Assembly (NCBI RefSeq): GCF_000472925.1
Contig: NZ_AXAS01000010.1
Span: forward strand, 160,186-224,185
DNA from: Bradyrhizobium sp. Ec3.3
GTDB taxonomy: Bacteria; Pseudomonadota; Alphaproteobacteria; Rhizobiales; Xanthobacteraceae
DNA length: 64,000 nucleotides
Reading direction: 5' to 3'
The stretch's first letter is position 1; each line of letters starts with the position of its first letter. Below are positions 50,230 through 60,603 of the stretch, in pieces. Made by a program: the position numbers and the translations under genes. Below the pieces are notes generated by a model. The model was not told the DNA's origin and made no database searches. It worked only from the letters and a program-made list of their open reading frames with translations.

Positions 50230-50570
50230 GGCTGAAGTAGCGGCCGGATTTCGATCGCGCCGTCCTGGAGCACCGGCACCTTCTTGGCGATCGCGATCGC
50301 TTCGTCCAAATCGGCCGCCTCGATCAGGTAGAAGCCGCCGAGCTGCTCCCTGGCTTCTGCAAACGGTCCGTCGTGTACGGTCTTCTTCCCTGCGCTAGTG
50401 CGGATGGTTGTGGCCGAAGGCGTGCTCTTCAGGCCAGCTCCTCCCAATCGCCTCGCGCCGAGCTCCTGGGCAAACGCCATGTGCTTGCCCACGATCTCCT
50501 CGATCTTCGATCCGGATTTGTCGGGACCGTAGAAGGCTTCGTCCTCATAGATTAACAGCGCATACTTCAT
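50226..50570 (-). CDS. YCII-related (DGPF) domain protein
   Basis: This 114-residue protein has the ferredoxin-like YCII fold. KYALLIYEDEAFYG is at the N-terminus, and VHDGPFAEAREQLGGFYLIEA carries the DGPF signature. The ATG at 50570 follows AGGAGCC; upstream codons have no ribosome site. Its stop overlaps the ECF42-type sigma factor start as ATGA, so the two are translated together. DGPF proteins are the standard partners of ECF42 sigma factors and may take part in sensing or be targets. Confidence 0.9.
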   Translation of the reverse strand: MKYALLIYEDEAFYGPDKSGSKIEEIVGKHMAFAQELGARRLGGAGLKSTPSATTIRTSAGKKTVHDGPFAEAREQLGGFYLIEAADLDEAIAIAKKVPVLQDGAIEIRPLLQP

Positions 50571-51125
50571 CTCTGGCTCCTCTCGCGCAAGGTTACATCG
50601 GCATGCCGCGTCGCGCGACATCGGGTTGGAGACGCCCGGCCGTCAGACGGATCGACATCGAGCAAAAGATTTTTTCGGGGGAGGTGGGGTTGGCGTCCGC
50701 GGGTGCGTCGTCGTCACGGATTCCACAATCGATGCAACGCGCGAACGTTGTGATCCCCGACGCAAGGCCGTCCTGGCTCTGAGCGACGCATGGCGTCGTC
50801 AACGCAATCCATGCCCGCGCGACGAAATACAGCAACTGAATGAGTGCCTTACCGGTTCGACGGCAACTCATGGCCCGCTCCATTCTTCACTGAGCGAGCC
50901 CCCGTGGCTCGCCTGAAAGAGAGACGTGCTGCCGAGACAGATATCGACACGCGGGACAAAAAAATCGCAGCCCGGATATGAGCGGAGGCGATTTGCTCGG
51001 CGATTTCGGCGCCGTGGTCCAGATGAACCGAGGGAGACGCCGCGAAGCGCAGCCCGATAACGGGCGTCACGACACCCAGGGTGACCCCGGACGTCGCCTC
51101 GCACATGCGCGCGACGGTCTAGAAA
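50571..51125. other. gene-poor region upstream of ECF pair
   Basis: These 555 bases hold no gene I can support. Several open frames exist but lack ribosome sites and have compositions typical of shadows. The ECF-DGPF promoter should lie at its left side. Nothing repetitive or hairpin-like stood out. Confidence 0.5.
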
Positions 51126-52274
51126 TTATCCGGTGAACTGCAAGTCTTGCTTCCCGAACGCCGGCGCCCGGCCATACATCATTGCTCGCCACAGCCATTC
51201 GATCGGACCGTAGGCAAAATGCGTAAGCCAGAGCCGGCTGACCACCACCTGTGCGGCGTAGATCGTCACGACGAGAAGCAGGCCGGCCGCCGAGCCGAGC
51301 CTGCCGAACAACCCGAGGCCGTAGCCGTAGAAGATCAGGCCGAGCACGACGGACTGTACGATGTAATTTGTGAAGGCCATGCGTCCGACCGGCTCGGCGA
51401 AGCGGAGCAGCTTTGCGCCGGTTGATGTCTGTTCGGCAGCGATCACCAGGGCGGCGTATCCCGACGCCAAAACCATCTGGCTGGCCAAAGCCGCAGACGG
51501 GTGCGTGTGCCGCGCCAACACCAGGCCGCCTGCGACGGCCGCGAAGCCCGCGATCGCCAGCAGGTTTCGGCGTCGTCCGGCCACCTCAGTGAACAGCCCG
51601 CTTCGCCAACAGAGAATGCCCGTCAGGAAGAGGCCGACCGTGCGCGGAAACACATAAAGATGCAGCGGCAGAAAGGCCGGGAGTTCCTGCACGCGCAGCG
51701 CCAGCACCTCCGCAAAGCTCCCGTTCGCGTAAGTCTGGTTCGCTGCGTTCACGAGCGCCACCAGCACGTACCGATTGGGAAAGCTGATGAGGGTCGGCAG
51801 CGTCGGTTGCAGCACATAGAAGATCAGGAAGACCGCCGCCGCGACCACGACCATCCAACGCGGCGCGAACAGGAACGGCAGCACGACGAGGCCTGCCAGT
51901 GCGTATTCGATGAGGATGTCGCCGTTCCAGATCAGCACCAGGTGGATCACGCCGAACAGCAGCAGCGCGAGCAGCCGCCGGACGAGGAGGCGCGTCCGTC
52001 GCGCAGAGGTGCCGAGCCGGTCGAACTGGATGGCGAGGCCCACGCCGAACAAGAACGAGAACAGTGCGAACGCCTTCAGGTCGATGAACAGCGCGAGCGC
52101 CGCGTCGATGACGCCGTTCAGCGTTGGGTCCGGGCTTGAGGGGAGAAGCTGCCGGAATATCGAGACGCGAAACTCGGTCTCGAGGTTGATCGCCAGCACG
52201 CCGAACAGTGCCAGCCCGCGCAACGCGTCGATCGCGCCCAGTCGATGCGAGGGATCCGTCGGCGCGTTCGCCAT
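51126..52274 (-). CDS. DUF418 (YeiB-type) membrane protein
   Basis: This 382-residue integral membrane protein has about ten hydrophobic helices. It begins RLGAIDALRGLALFGVLAINL, the hallmark of the DUF418/YeiB group, related to acyltransferase-3-like proteins, and ends with GPIEWLWRAMMYGR, also conserved. Its physiological role is unproven; some homologues aid secondary metabolite or cell-envelope functions. The ATG at 52274 is used; a GTG 24 bases upstream is also in frame, and neither has a clear ribosome site. It diverges from ilvD. Confidence 0.88.
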   Translation of the reverse strand: MANAPTDPSHRLGAIDALRGLALFGVLAINLETEFRVSIFRQLLPSSPDPTLNGVIDAALALFIDLKAFALFSFLFGVGLAIQFDRLGTSARRTRLLVRRLLALLLFGVIHLVLIWNGDILIEYALAGLVVLPFLFAPRWMVVVAAAVFLIFYVLQPTLPTLISFPNRYVLVALVNAANQTYANGSFAEVLALRVQELPAFLPLHLYVFPRTVGLFLTGILCWRSGLFTEVAGRRRNLLAIAGFAAVAGGLVLARHTHPSAALASQMVLASGYAALVIAAEQTSTGAKLLRFAEPVGRMAFTNYIVQSVVLGLIFYGYGLGLFGRLGSAAGLLLVVTIYAAQVVVSRLWLTHFAYGPIEWLWRAMMYGRAPAFGKQDLQFTG

Positions 52275-52738
52275 TGTGAGGTCGGTTGCGGATTCCACGG
52301 CGACGTTGATGAGGCCAGCGGCAATGGCGAAACGCGCCGCGAGAACGAGAAGGCTCGTCCTGCTCTAATCATCCGTCATGAGTTGCGACTCAGCCAGAGG
52401 AATATTCGTGGTGGCGCAGCGAGGTTGGATGCATGCGAGGTCCATGCAACATCTGAGGTCGTGAGATGATATCCGAGGACGGTATCAGGGTAGCTTCAGT
52501 CGTGTCCCATGAGCCACGATTGTGCTGTCTGCGCAACACTCCTTCCGGATTAAACCATCATTGCAGCCCGTTCTCATCAGCGCCGCTTTTTGGCCACACC
52601 CCTCCATGAATAAAATCTCCATAAGTTTTTCAGGGGCTGCGGCGCTCGCGACGGCGAAGGAAAAATCCCAGGGTTCATTCAAATCTTGGGTGTCGTTTTC
52701 CGGGTCTGACAAGGGTTGTCCGAGGAAACTGGTTTGCG
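52275..52738. other. long leader/promoter region of ilvD
   Basis: About 460 bases separate the DUF418 gene from ilvD. No gene is supported here. I looked for a leader peptide with Leu/Val/Ile codon runs or a T-box and found none. The sequence becomes less GC-rich near 52600-52700, as expected for a promoter. Confidence 0.45.
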
Positions 52739-54463
52739 ATGGACGCCAAGACGAACATCAAGCAGAGACTGCCGAGCCGTCACGTGACGGAAGGCCCTGC
52801 ACGCGCGCCCCATCGCTCGTATTTTTACGCCATGGGTCTGACCACCGAGCAGATCCACCAGCCCTTCGTCGGCGTCGCCTCCTGCTGGAACGAAGCCGCT
52901 CCCTGCAACATCGCCCTGATGCGCCAGGCGCAGGCGGTGAAGAAGGGCGTAGCGTCGGCCGGCGGCACCCCACGTGAATTCTGCACCATCACCGTCACCG
53001 ACGGTATCGCCATGGGTCATGACGGCATGCGCTCCTCGCTGCCGTCGCGCGAATGCATCGCCGACTCCGTCGAGCTGACAGTGCGCGGCCACGCCTATGA
53101 CGCCCTCGTCGGCCTTGCCGGCTGCGACAAATCGCTGCCGGGCATGATGATGGCGATGGTCCGTCTCAACGTGCCCTCGATCTTCATCTATGGCGGCTCG
53201 ATCCTGCCCGGCAACTTCCGCGGGCAGCAGGTTACCGTTCAGGACATGTTCGAGGCCGTCGGCAAGCACTCGGTCGGCGCCATGTCGGACGAGGACCTCG
53301 ACGAGATCGAGCGCGTGGCATGCCCCTCGGCGGGCGCCTGCGGCGCACAGTTTACCGCCAACACCATGGCGACAGTCTCGGAAGCCATTGGGCTTGCGCT
53401 GCCGTACTCGGCCGGCGCTCCTGCGCCCTATGAGATCCGCGACGCCTTCTGCACGACCGCGGGCGAGAAGGTGATGGACCTGATCGCTGACAACATCCGG
53501 CCGCGCGACATCGTCACGCTGAAATCCCTGGAGAATGCCGCCGCTGTGGTCGCGGCTTCTGGCGGCTCGACCAATGCTGCGCTGCACCTGCCGGCGATCG
53601 CGCACGAGGCCGGCATTAAGTTTGACTTATTCGACGTCGCCGAAATCTTCAAAAAAACACCTTATGTCGCGGATTTGAAGCCCGGCGGCCGTTATGTCGC
53701 CAAAGACATGTTTGAAGTTGGTGGCATCCCGCTTCTGATGAAGACGCTGCTCGACAACGGCTTCCTGCACGGTGATTGCCTCACTGTGACGGGCCGGACG
53801 ATCGCCGAAAATCTCAAGAGCGTGAAATGGAATCCGCACCAGGACGTGGTGCACCCGGCGGACAAGCCGATCACCGTCACGGGCGGAGTGGTTGGTCTGA
53901 AGGGCAATTTGGCGCCAGAAGGTGCGATCGTGAAAGTCGCGGGAATGTCCAACCTCAGGTTTACCGGTCCGGCGCGCTGCTTCGACCGGGAGGAGGACGC
54001 TTTCGACGCGGTCCAGAAGCGCACCTACAAAGAAGGCGAAGTCATCGTGATCCGCTACGAGGGCCCGAAGGGTGGCCCCGGCATGCGGGAAATGCTCCAG
54101 ACCACGGCGGCGCTGACCGGGCAGGGCATGGGCGGCAAGATCGCGCTCATCACCGACGGCCGGTTCTCGGGCGCCACCCGCGGGTTCTGCATCGGCCATG
54201 TCGGGCCTGAGGCGGCGATCGGCGGACCGATCGGGCTGCTCGAGGACGGCGACATCATCGAGATCGACGCAGTCGCCGGCACTCTTAACGTAAAATTGAG
54301 CGACGATGAGCTGGCTCAACGCAAGACCAAATGGCGTTCCCGCGCGACTAACCATACGTCGGGTGCGCTGTGGAAATATGCTCAGCAGGTAGGACCAGCG
54401 ATCGGTGGGGCAGTGACCCATCCGGGCGGCGCGCACGAGAAACAGTGCTATGCGGACATCTAG
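52739..54463 (+). CDS. ilvD: dihydroxy-acid dehydratase
   Basis: IlvD dehydrates dihydroxy acids in isoleucine, valine and pantothenate synthesis. The 574-residue protein is full length. It contains [32 protein letters not shown], the iron-sulfur cysteine in [11 protein letters not shown], and [17 protein letters not shown], typical of the [2Fe-2S] IlvD/Edd group. The late [15 protein letters not shown] is also conserved. Its last 14 bases overlap the start of the exoR-like gene. Confidence 0.96.
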   Translation: MDAKTNIKQRLPSRHVTEGPARAPHRSYFYAMGLTTEQIHQPFVGVASCWNEAAPCNIALMRQAQAVKKGVASAGGTPREFCTITVTDGIAMGHDGMRSSLPSRECIADSVELTVRGHAYDALVGLAGCDKSLPGMMMAMVRLNVPSIFIYGGSILPGNFRGQQVTVQDMFEAVGKHSVGAMSDEDLDEIERVACPSAGACGAQFTANTMATVSEAIGLALPYSAGAPAPYEIRDAFCTTAGEKVMDLIADNIRPRDIVTLKSLENAAAVVAASGGSTNAALHLPAIAHEAGIKFDLFDVAEIFKKTPYVADLKPGGRYVAKDMFEVGGIPLLMKTLLDNGFLHGDCLTVTGRTIAENLKSVKWNPHQDVVHPADKPITVTGGVVGLKGNLAPEGAIVKVAGMSNLRFTGPARCFDREEDAFDAVQKRTYKEGEVIVIRYEGPKGGPGMREMLQTTAALTGQGMGGKIALITDGRFSGATRGFCIGHVGPEAAIGGPIGLLEDGDIIEIDAVAGTLNVKLSDDELAQRKTKWRSRATNHTSGALWKYAQQVGPAIGGAVTHPGGAHEKQCYADI

Positions 54464-55277
54464 GCGTACCATAGTTGCGTTTGTGTTGGGGGCTTCCGCG
54501 CTGGCCGCGCCGGCGCTTGCCTTCGACGGTGCGCCGGTCAATCCGCAGGATGCAGCCATTCCGGTGGTCTCGCCGGCGCCGGGTAGCGCCGCAGCGCTGC
54601 GCAAGGGTTTGCCGCCGGCTGCAACCAATCCCGATGCTTCCTTTACCGCGCTGCAATACGCCGCCGAGGGTGGTCACCCCATCGCGCAGTGGAAGCTCGG
54701 GCGGATGTACGCCAATGGCGAGGGCGTTGCGCAGGATGATTTGCGCGCCTTCGACTATTTCAACCGGCTCGTGAACGCGCATGCGACCGACAGTCCGTCG
54801 CTGCCCCAGGCGCCGATGGTGGCGAACGCCTTCGTTGCGCTCGGCCGCTATTATCTCAACGGCATCCCGAACTCGAAGGTGAAGGCGGATCCGGAGCGGG
54901 CGCGCGAGCTGTTTTCCTATGCGGCAGCCTATTTCGGCAACGCCGATGCGCAGTACGATCTCGCCCGGCTCTATCTGAAGTCGCCGGACGCCTCGCGCGA
55001 TGCCTTCACGCAAGGCGCGCGCTGGCTGGGCCTCGCCGCACAGAAGGGCCAGCACGAGGCACAGGCGCTGCTCGGGCAGATGCTGTTCAACGGCGATCGC
55101 CTGCCGCGGCAGGCCGCGCGCGGCCTGATGTGGCTGACGCTGGCGCGTGACAGCGCGGGTCCAGACGAGACCTGGATCAAGGAAAGCTACAACCGCGCCA
55201 TCGCCAAGGCCTCCGATGACGACCGGGCGATGTGCCTGCAAATGCTTGAGCAGTGGGTGCAGGGCCGCCGGGAATAA
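54450..55277 (+). CDS. exoR: ExoR-like periplasmic Sel1-repeat protein
   Basis: This 275-residue exported protein has a signal peptide (about residues 1-24, ending ALAF) and a series of Sel1-type helical repeats, including [26 protein letters not shown], seen in part as [17 protein letters not shown], and [18 protein letters not shown]. Order and spacing match rhizobial ExoR, the periplasmic repressor of the ExoS/ChvG-ChvI system that controls exopolysaccharide and motility. The partner kinase is not in the window. Its ATG lies inside ilvD with a 14-base overlap, so it may be translated by coupling. Other Sel1 proteins remain possible. Confidence 0.78.
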   Translation: MRTSRRTIVAFVLGASALAAPALAFDGAPVNPQDAAIPVVSPAPGSAAALRKGLPPAATNPDASFTALQYAAEGGHPIAQWKLGRMYANGEGVAQDDLRAFDYFNRLVNAHATDSPSLPQAPMVANAFVALGRYYLNGIPNSKVKADPERARELFSYAAAYFGNADAQYDLARLYLKSPDASRDAFTQGARWLGLAAQKGQHEAQALLGQMLFNGDRLPRQAARGLMWLTLARDSAGPDETWIKESYNRAIAKASDDDRAMCLQMLEQWVQGRRE

Positions 55278-55286
55278 TCGGCAGCC

Positions 55287-56084
55287 TTACGCCGCCTCGA
55301 GATCCAGATCCGCCCACACCGGCACGTGGTCCGACGGCTTCTCCCAGCCGCGCACATAACTGTCGATCCCGACATTGGCGAGCCTGTCACTCGCCTGCGG
55401 CGACATCAGGAGATGGTCGATCCGCAAGCCCTGGTTCTTCTGCCAGGCGCCGGCCTGGTAGTCCCAGAAGGTGTACAGCCCGGGCTCGTCGGTCACCGCC
55501 CGCAGCGCATCAGTGAGCCCGAGGCCGAGCAGGGACTGGAAGCTCTCGCGCGTCTCGGCCTTGAACAGGGCATCTTCGGTCCAGGCCGCGGGATTGTGGA
55601 CGTCGCGAGCGGCGGGGATCACGTTGAAGTCGCCGGCGAGGATCAATGGCTCCTCGGCCTTGAGACGCTCCTTCGAATACTCAAGAAGCCGCGACATCCA
55701 CTTGAGCTTATAGGGATATTTCTCGGTCCCGACCGGATTGCCATTGGGCAGATAGAGGCAGGCGATCCGCATGACACCCTGCTTCAGCGTTACCACGCCC
55801 TCGAGAAAGCGGGCGTGCGCGTCCTCATCGTCGCCGGCAAGCCCCGACTTGGTCTCGTCGAACTTGAGTTTCGAAAGCAGCGCCACGCCGTTGAACGTCT
55901 TCTGCCCGTGGGTGACGACGTTGTAGCCGAGCGCCTCGATCTCCAGTCGCGGGAATGCCTCGTCGACGCATTTGATCTCCTGGAGGCAGACGATGTCGGG
56001 CGAGCACTCCTTCAGCCAGGTCATCAGATGCTCGATCCGCTGCCGGACCGAGTTCACGTTCCAGGTGGCGATGCGGATCGTCAT
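55287..56084 (-). CDS. xthA: exodeoxyribonuclease III
   Basis: This 265-residue AP endonuclease/3'-exonuclease functions in base excision repair. It begins TIRIATWNVNSVRQRIEHL with the catalytic asparagine, followed by DIVCLQEIK with the metal glutamate, LAGDFNVIP, LRIDHLLMSP and the final KPSDHVPVWADL with the catalytic histidine. Length is normal. It is convergent with the exoR-like gene, leaving nine bases between stops. Confidence 0.97.
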   Translation of the reverse strand: MTIRIATWNVNSVRQRIEHLMTWLKECSPDIVCLQEIKCVDEAFPRLEIEALGYNVVTHGQKTFNGVALLSKLKFDETKSGLAGDDEDAHARFLEGVVTLKQGVMRIACLYLPNGNPVGTEKYPYKLKWMSRLLEYSKERLKAEEPLILAGDFNVIPAARDVHNPAAWTEDALFKAETRESFQSLLGLGLTDALRAVTDEPGLYTFWDYQAGAWQKNQGLRIDHLLMSPQASDRLANVGIDSYVRGWEKPSDHVPVWADLDLEAA

Positions 56085-56231
56085 GCAGGGGTACTCCAGG
56101 CTGGGGCACCGTTAGAACAAACTGCAAACACTGCCGTCAAGGACGGCCGGCCGGGAAGCACAAAATCTCCCAAGAAATTAACCCGGCTTAAGCGGGAGCT
56201 CTGCCATTCATGCCGGAAAAGGTCCTGACGG

Positions 56232-58550
56232 ATGGGATGGCCCGGCAACTCCCCAGATACCACTGAGCCGCGCAACGGCCTGATCGGCGCGTTCCTCTAT
56301 TGGCTCGGCGGCTTCGAGATCGAGGACGGCCTGACGGCCGATCTCAGCGAGCGCGAGATGCGTCGGATCCGGGCCAAGCAGGTCGATGCGGTCACGCAGC
56401 TAATTCCGGTGACCATGGCAGTGAACATGCTCACGGTCGCGATCGTGCTGATCCTGTTCTGGGGCAGGGGCTGGAACGTGTTCCTCGTCGTCTGGGGAAC
56501 AACGATCACGGCCGCCGCCGAACTGGCGTTGCGCGCGTGGCGGCGCTCTCGCGTTCATCCGCCGCAGGAGGCCTCACCGCGCGCCACGCGGCAGATCATG
56601 CGGCAGGCTTTTTTCCTCGCGTTGATATGGGGCACGCTGCCGCTTGCGCTGTTCAGCCAGGTCGGGCCGACCAGCCAGCTGATCCTGGCCTGCCTGATGG
56701 TCGGGATGATCGCGGGCGGCGCCTTCACGCTCTCGACCTTCCCGCGCGCGGGCCTGGTCTATCTCGCCACCATGACGCTCGCCTGCGCCGGAGCGCTGCT
56801 GTTATGCGGCAGCGGGCCGTATCTGGTGACCGCGGTGTTCCTGCTGCTGTTCGCGTTCTTCATGGCGCGCAACATCGTCTCGCAGGGCAATCTGTTCCTC
56901 GGCAATCTCAAGGCGCAGCTCGCGCTCGAACGGCAGACCGAGATCATCTCGCTCTTGCTGAAGGAGTTTCAGGAGAACGCCAGCGACTGGCTGTGGCAGA
57001 CCGATGCGGAAGGGCATCTCGTGCACGTGCCCGAGCGCTTCGCTGCGGTCGCGCAGATGCCGTTGCCGCTGCTGCAAGGCGCGCATTTCGCCGACGTGCT
57101 CGACATGCTCTGTCCTGAGGACATGAGCACCGCCTACAACATCATCGGCCTGATGGAGCAGAGCGAGCCGCTGCACGAGATCAGCATCAAGGTCGTTGCC
57201 GGCGGCGAGGCGCGGCTGTGGTCGCTGACGGCAAAGCCGTCATACGATCGCGACGGCCAGTTCCTCGGCTATCGCGGCTTCGGCCGCGACGTCACCGAGC
57301 GCTGGCGCGCGGAAAAGGCCGAGGCCGAAAACCGGGCGAAATCGAATTTCCTCGCCGTGATGAGCCACGAGATACGCACGCCCATGAACGGTGTGCTTGG
57401 GCTTGCGAGCATGCTGCTCGAGACCTCGCTCGATCCGGAGCAGCGCGAGGCCGTCACCACGATCCGCGAGTCCGGCGACAATCTCCAGCGGATCCTCAAC
57501 GACATCCTCGACCTCTCCAAGCTGGAGGCCGGCCGCTTCGAGTTCGAGGCAATCGATTTCTCGCCGCAGGCGCTGGTCGAGACGGTTGCGACAATCGTGC
57601 GCGCCAGTGCCAAGGCCAAGGGCCTGACGGTGAAAGTCGTGCTCGATCCGAACCTGCCGCCGGCGCTGCGCGGCGACGTCGCGCGGATCAGGCAGGTGCT
57701 GCTCAATCTCGCTTCCAACGCGGTGAAGTTCACCGATGCGGGCGAGGTGACGATATCAGCCACCTGCCGGGCTCGCCGCGACCTGCTCGCAACCGTCGAG
57801 TGGACCGTAACCGACTGCGGCATCGGCATCGCGCACGAGAAGGTCGGTCAGCTCTTTGCCGATTTCGCGCAGGCCGACGCTTCGATCAGCCGGCGCTTCG
57901 GCGGCACGGGACTTGGGCTCGCGATCTCCCGGCGCATCATCGAGCAGATGGGCGGCACGATCGGCGTCAATTCGGCGCCGGGTGAGGGATCCACCTTCCG
58001 CTTTACGCTGGTACTGCCCTGGAGCCAGGGGCTGGTGTCCGACCAAGAGGCTGATCGCAACGAGGCCGACGAGCTCAAGACCCGCATCGCGGCACTCGAT
58101 CGGCCCCTGAAGGTGCTGGTGGCGGAGGATGACGCCGTCAACCGCATGGTCGTGAGCAAGATGCTCGGCGAATTCGACGTTGACTTGCGCGTCGTGACCG
58201 ATGGCGTCGAGGCGGTCGAGGCCGCCGCGGACGGTGAGTATGACGTCGTGCTGATGGACGTGCGTATGCCCGAGATGGACGGCCTCGCCGCGACGAGGGC
58301 GATCCGCGCGCCGGGTGGTCGCTTCGCGCTGCTGCCGGTCATTGCGCTGACCGCCAACGCCTTCCCGGAAGACGTCAAGATCTGCCGTGAGGCGGGGATG
58401 TCGGACTTTTTGGCAAAGCCGCTGCGCAAGCCTGCGCTGGTCGCGGCGCTGCTGCGTGCGCTGGATCAAATGGCCTCGAATGACGCGTCGCTGCAGCCGG
58501 AGCAGGGGCCGGCCGAATGGATCGAGAAGACGAGCGCTGCCGACGCCTAA
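56232..58550 (+). CDS. hybrid sensor histidine kinase/response regulator
   Basis: This 772-residue membrane kinase has about six hydrophobic helices (residues 60-215), one PAS domain (about 245-365, with ENASDWLWQTDAEGHLVHVP), a HisKA domain with NFLAVMSHEIRTPMNGVLGL, and an ATPase domain with RIRQVLLNLASNAVKFTD and GTGLGLAISRRIIEQMGG. A C-terminal receiver holds the phospho-aspartate in VVLMDVRMPEMDG and lysine in LAKPLRKPA. There is no Hpt domain, so phosphotransfer needs a separate protein. The signal is unknown. It stands alone between xthA and a gene-poor area. Confidence 0.94.
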   Translation: MGWPGNSPDTTEPRNGLIGAFLYWLGGFEIEDGLTADLSEREMRRIRAKQVDAVTQLIPVTMAVNMLTVAIVLILFWGRGWNVFLVVWGTTITAAAELALRAWRRSRVHPPQEASPRATRQIMRQAFFLALIWGTLPLALFSQVGPTSQLILACLMVGMIAGGAFTLSTFPRAGLVYLATMTLACAGALLLCGSGPYLVTAVFLLLFAFFMARNIVSQGNLFLGNLKAQLALERQTEIISLLLKEFQENASDWLWQTDAEGHLVHVPERFAAVAQMPLPLLQGAHFADVLDMLCPEDMSTAYNIIGLMEQSEPLHEISIKVVAGGEARLWSLTAKPSYDRDGQFLGYRGFGRDVTERWRAEKAEAENRAKSNFLAVMSHEIRTPMNGVLGLASMLLETSLDPEQREAVTTIRESGDNLQRILNDILDLSKLEAGRFEFEAIDFSPQALVETVATIVRASAKAKGLTVKVVLDPNLPPALRGDVARIRQVLLNLASNAVKFTDAGEVTISATCRARRDLLATVEWTVTDCGIGIAHEKVGQLFADFAQADASISRRFGGTGLGLAISRRIIEQMGGTIGVNSAPGEGSTFRFTLVLPWSQGLVSDQEADRNEADELKTRIAALDRPLKVLVAEDDAVNRMVVSKMLGEFDVDLRVVTDGVEAVEAAADGEYDVVLMDVRMPEMDGLAATRAIRAPGGRFALLPVIALTANAFPEDVKICREAGMSDFLAKPLRKPALVAALLRALDQMASNDASLQPEQGPAEWIEKTSAADA

Positions 58551-58766
58551 GGTCTGTGCATTCGCCGTGGTGTCATGGTTTCGGAGCACGGCAGTCTTGC
58601 CTGTAACTCGACCACGACGCCGCAAGCGCTTCGATCCGACGGCGATGCGCGCCTACTCCGTTTCAACGTCCTCTAACTTCACACTCCGCGTCCAGCGCGC
58701 AGGCTGAGGCAAGAGTCGGCTGATCCGCTTCGTCTCTTGTCTATGAGATCGCCGGGGCACGTCACT

Positions 58767-59015
58767 CTATGCCTGGCCCTTGATCTCATAGTGACCCGGT
58801 ACGCATTTGTAGCGTTCGATTCGCCAATTCGAGTGATAAAGCGGATGTTCCCCCATCCACTTCGCAAGCGGCGCCTGCGCCCCTTTCATGCATTCCTGAA
58901 ACGTGATGTCGGGCGTCATGCTGCTGTCGGTCACGATCTCCTCGACGCAACTGCCCGCGGCGGGGCCACCAAGATGGCAGAGAACTGCAACGACGGTCAC
59001 GAACATGCATCGCAT
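58767..59015 (-). CDS. small secreted protein with four cysteines
   Basis: This 82-residue protein has a probable signal peptide (MFVTVVAVLCHLGGPAAG) and a short mature domain with CVEEIVTD, FQECMKGAQAPLAKWMGEHP and a final YKCVPGHYEIK. GGAAGGG precedes the ATG at a good distance. Three cysteines remain after cleavage. No family was recognised. The gene is isolated in a low-density region. Confidence 0.6.
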   Translation of the reverse strand: MRCMFVTVVAVLCHLGGPAAGSCVEEIVTDSSMTPDITFQECMKGAQAPLAKWMGEHPLYHSNWRIERYKCVPGHYEIKGQA

Positions 59016-59244
59016 CCCTTCCGGTTTCGCCGGGCCGGCTAGCGTGCACGATTGCCGCTCCGGCCCTTCAATGGCGGGGGCGATCTTACTGAGGGCTATC
59101 GACGCGTCATCATACTTTGGTCCTGATCGTACTTTGGTCCTGATGCGTATCCGTAGTCGTTCGGACTACGCTTCGTTGCGCAGGATCAATTCAGGCTGGT
59201 CCTGCCCGGACAGAGTACCGGCTCTATCTGCATTGGAGACGCGT

Positions 59245-59604
59245 ATGGCTGGAAATGGCTTGATGCCGATGACCGACCGACGTGCGGCTCATCGGAGTGC
59301 GACTGACACAATCGTCTATCTGATCGTCGACAGCGTAGCGGGACCGCCCGGCCGCGCGCGGAGGAAACTTGAGGTCGAACGAACCGATCTCGAAACCATC
59401 ATCGTCAGTCTCGTCGACGGTCATTTCAACGATCCTATCCGCATCATTGCCTTCGACCCGAATGCTCACTGGTCGAAGGACGTCTCGCGGGAGCTCGCGG
59501 AAGAAATCCAGACGCGATGCGACATCGAGGCCATGCCGGTTCCGGAGCACATCCAGGACTTCGTCCGAATCCACCGGGCGGCCCTTGCAGGGGATGCTCT
59601 TTGA
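59245..59604 (+). CDS. conserved hypothetical protein
   Basis: This 119-residue soluble protein has alternating hydrophobic and acidic strands, such as TDTIVYLIVDSVAG, TDLETIIVSLVDGHF and DPIRIIAFDPNAH, then a helical C-terminus with REIAEEI-like (seen as RELAEEIQTRCDIEAM). GGAGAC precedes the ATG. The sequence composition looks protein-like, and I recall similar uncharacterised proteins in Bradyrhizobium. No function can be given. Confidence 0.62.
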   Translation: MAGNGLMPMTDRRAAHRSATDTIVYLIVDSVAGPPGRARRKLEVERTDLETIIVSLVDGHFNDPIRIIAFDPNAHWSKDVSRELAEEIQTRCDIEAMPVPEHIQDFVRIHRAALAGDAL

Positions 59605-60054
59605 TCGCGGGCCAGCGTACGGCGGCCGTCATATTCTTGGCGGTCGGATTGTCGAGCCCCTCGACCTCATTCAGGCATCGACGATCCAACGCGCCCATGC
59701 CTGCGCGCCAATAGGCGGCGAGGGTATGCAATACCGAAAATCGCGCGCCACGGCCGATGAAGACGGGCACTATTGCTTCGCCGCGGCGCTATGAGGTCGC
59801 CACCCGTCGCTCCATCCAATCACCGGTACTGCGACAGCGCGCGAATTCATGGCGCCGATGAGCGCAAGCACCTCGAAGTGCTGAACGGCCTGCGACCATC
59901 GTTCCGATGCAACGGCTCATCGCTAAGCACGACAGCGACGGTCATTCGCGTCAACATAGTCGCGCGACCGTTCGAACGTGAAAAGGACAGCTTGCGACTA
60001 AGGGTGTCCGCAAAGCCGTTGCTGACTGACCAGGAATCGCAGGATAGGAACAAA
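59605..60054. other. gene-poor stretch
   Basis: These 450 bases contain no supported gene. One short frame from an ATG near 59593 to 59794 reads plausibly in parts but its ribosome site touches the start codon, so it was not called. No repeats or terminators stood out. Confidence 0.4.
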
Positions 60055-60439
60055 ATGAACAAGTGTATCGGCGGTGACCTTTCGCAAACGCGATCCGGCA
60101 GCTTCTTTCGGCTGGGAGCCTGGGGTTCGCTTTGCCTTGTGCTCGCCTGGGCTTGGTCTTCGCCACTTTCCGCCAATCCGGCGATCGCCAACAATCCGCC
60201 CTGCAACAGCGCAAAGATTGGATTCAGGCCCACGACCAGAGACGAGGCGCGCGCGCTCGCTTTCGTGCGATCCTTGCCGGGCGTCGGCCGCATCGAAAAA
60301 AAACAACGATGGTTCCTATAGCGCCGAGTTCGCGGGCGCCAATGAGATCAACGCCTTGATCGCTGACCTCAACCAACACCATGCCGCTGAGGTCATCGAT
60401 CTGTTTCAGTTCTTTCAATGCAACTACAGGCCCTTCTAG
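60055..60439 (+). pseudogene. secreted small protein split by a frameshift at an A8 tract
   Basis: From ATG 60055 the frame encodes a signal peptide-like region (SLCLVLAWAWSSPLSAN), a short cysteine-containing stretch and VRSLPGVGRIE, then stops at 60321 just after a run of eight A. Removing one A gives a reading that continues NNDGSYSAEFAGANEINAL and ends with TAG at 60437-60439, for about 127 residues in total. The continuation looks like true coding sequence. The gene is either broken, a sequencing error, or expressed by slippage at the A tract. No family was recognised. Confidence 0.55.
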
Positions 60440-60603
60440 CCACATGTGGCTTGGAAAGCAGCAGACTCGCAAATCGTTTTTCGCTGTGAACGTGGTGACC
60501 TGAGGAAGATGAAATTTACAGGGCGCCCTATGGCTACGATCGTCTCGGTCTTCGCGTTTGTTTTCGACAACGAATTGGCGACCTACGAAAAAGGGATAGG
60601 GTT

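Noticed and set aside
50849..51106. Two overlapping minus-strand frames upstream of the DUF418 gene
   Set aside because: Composition and lack of ribosome sites do not support coding.
59593..59794. 66-codon frame after the hypothetical gene at 59245
   Set aside because: The Shine-Dalgarno-like AGGGG touches the start codon and no homologous pattern is recognised.
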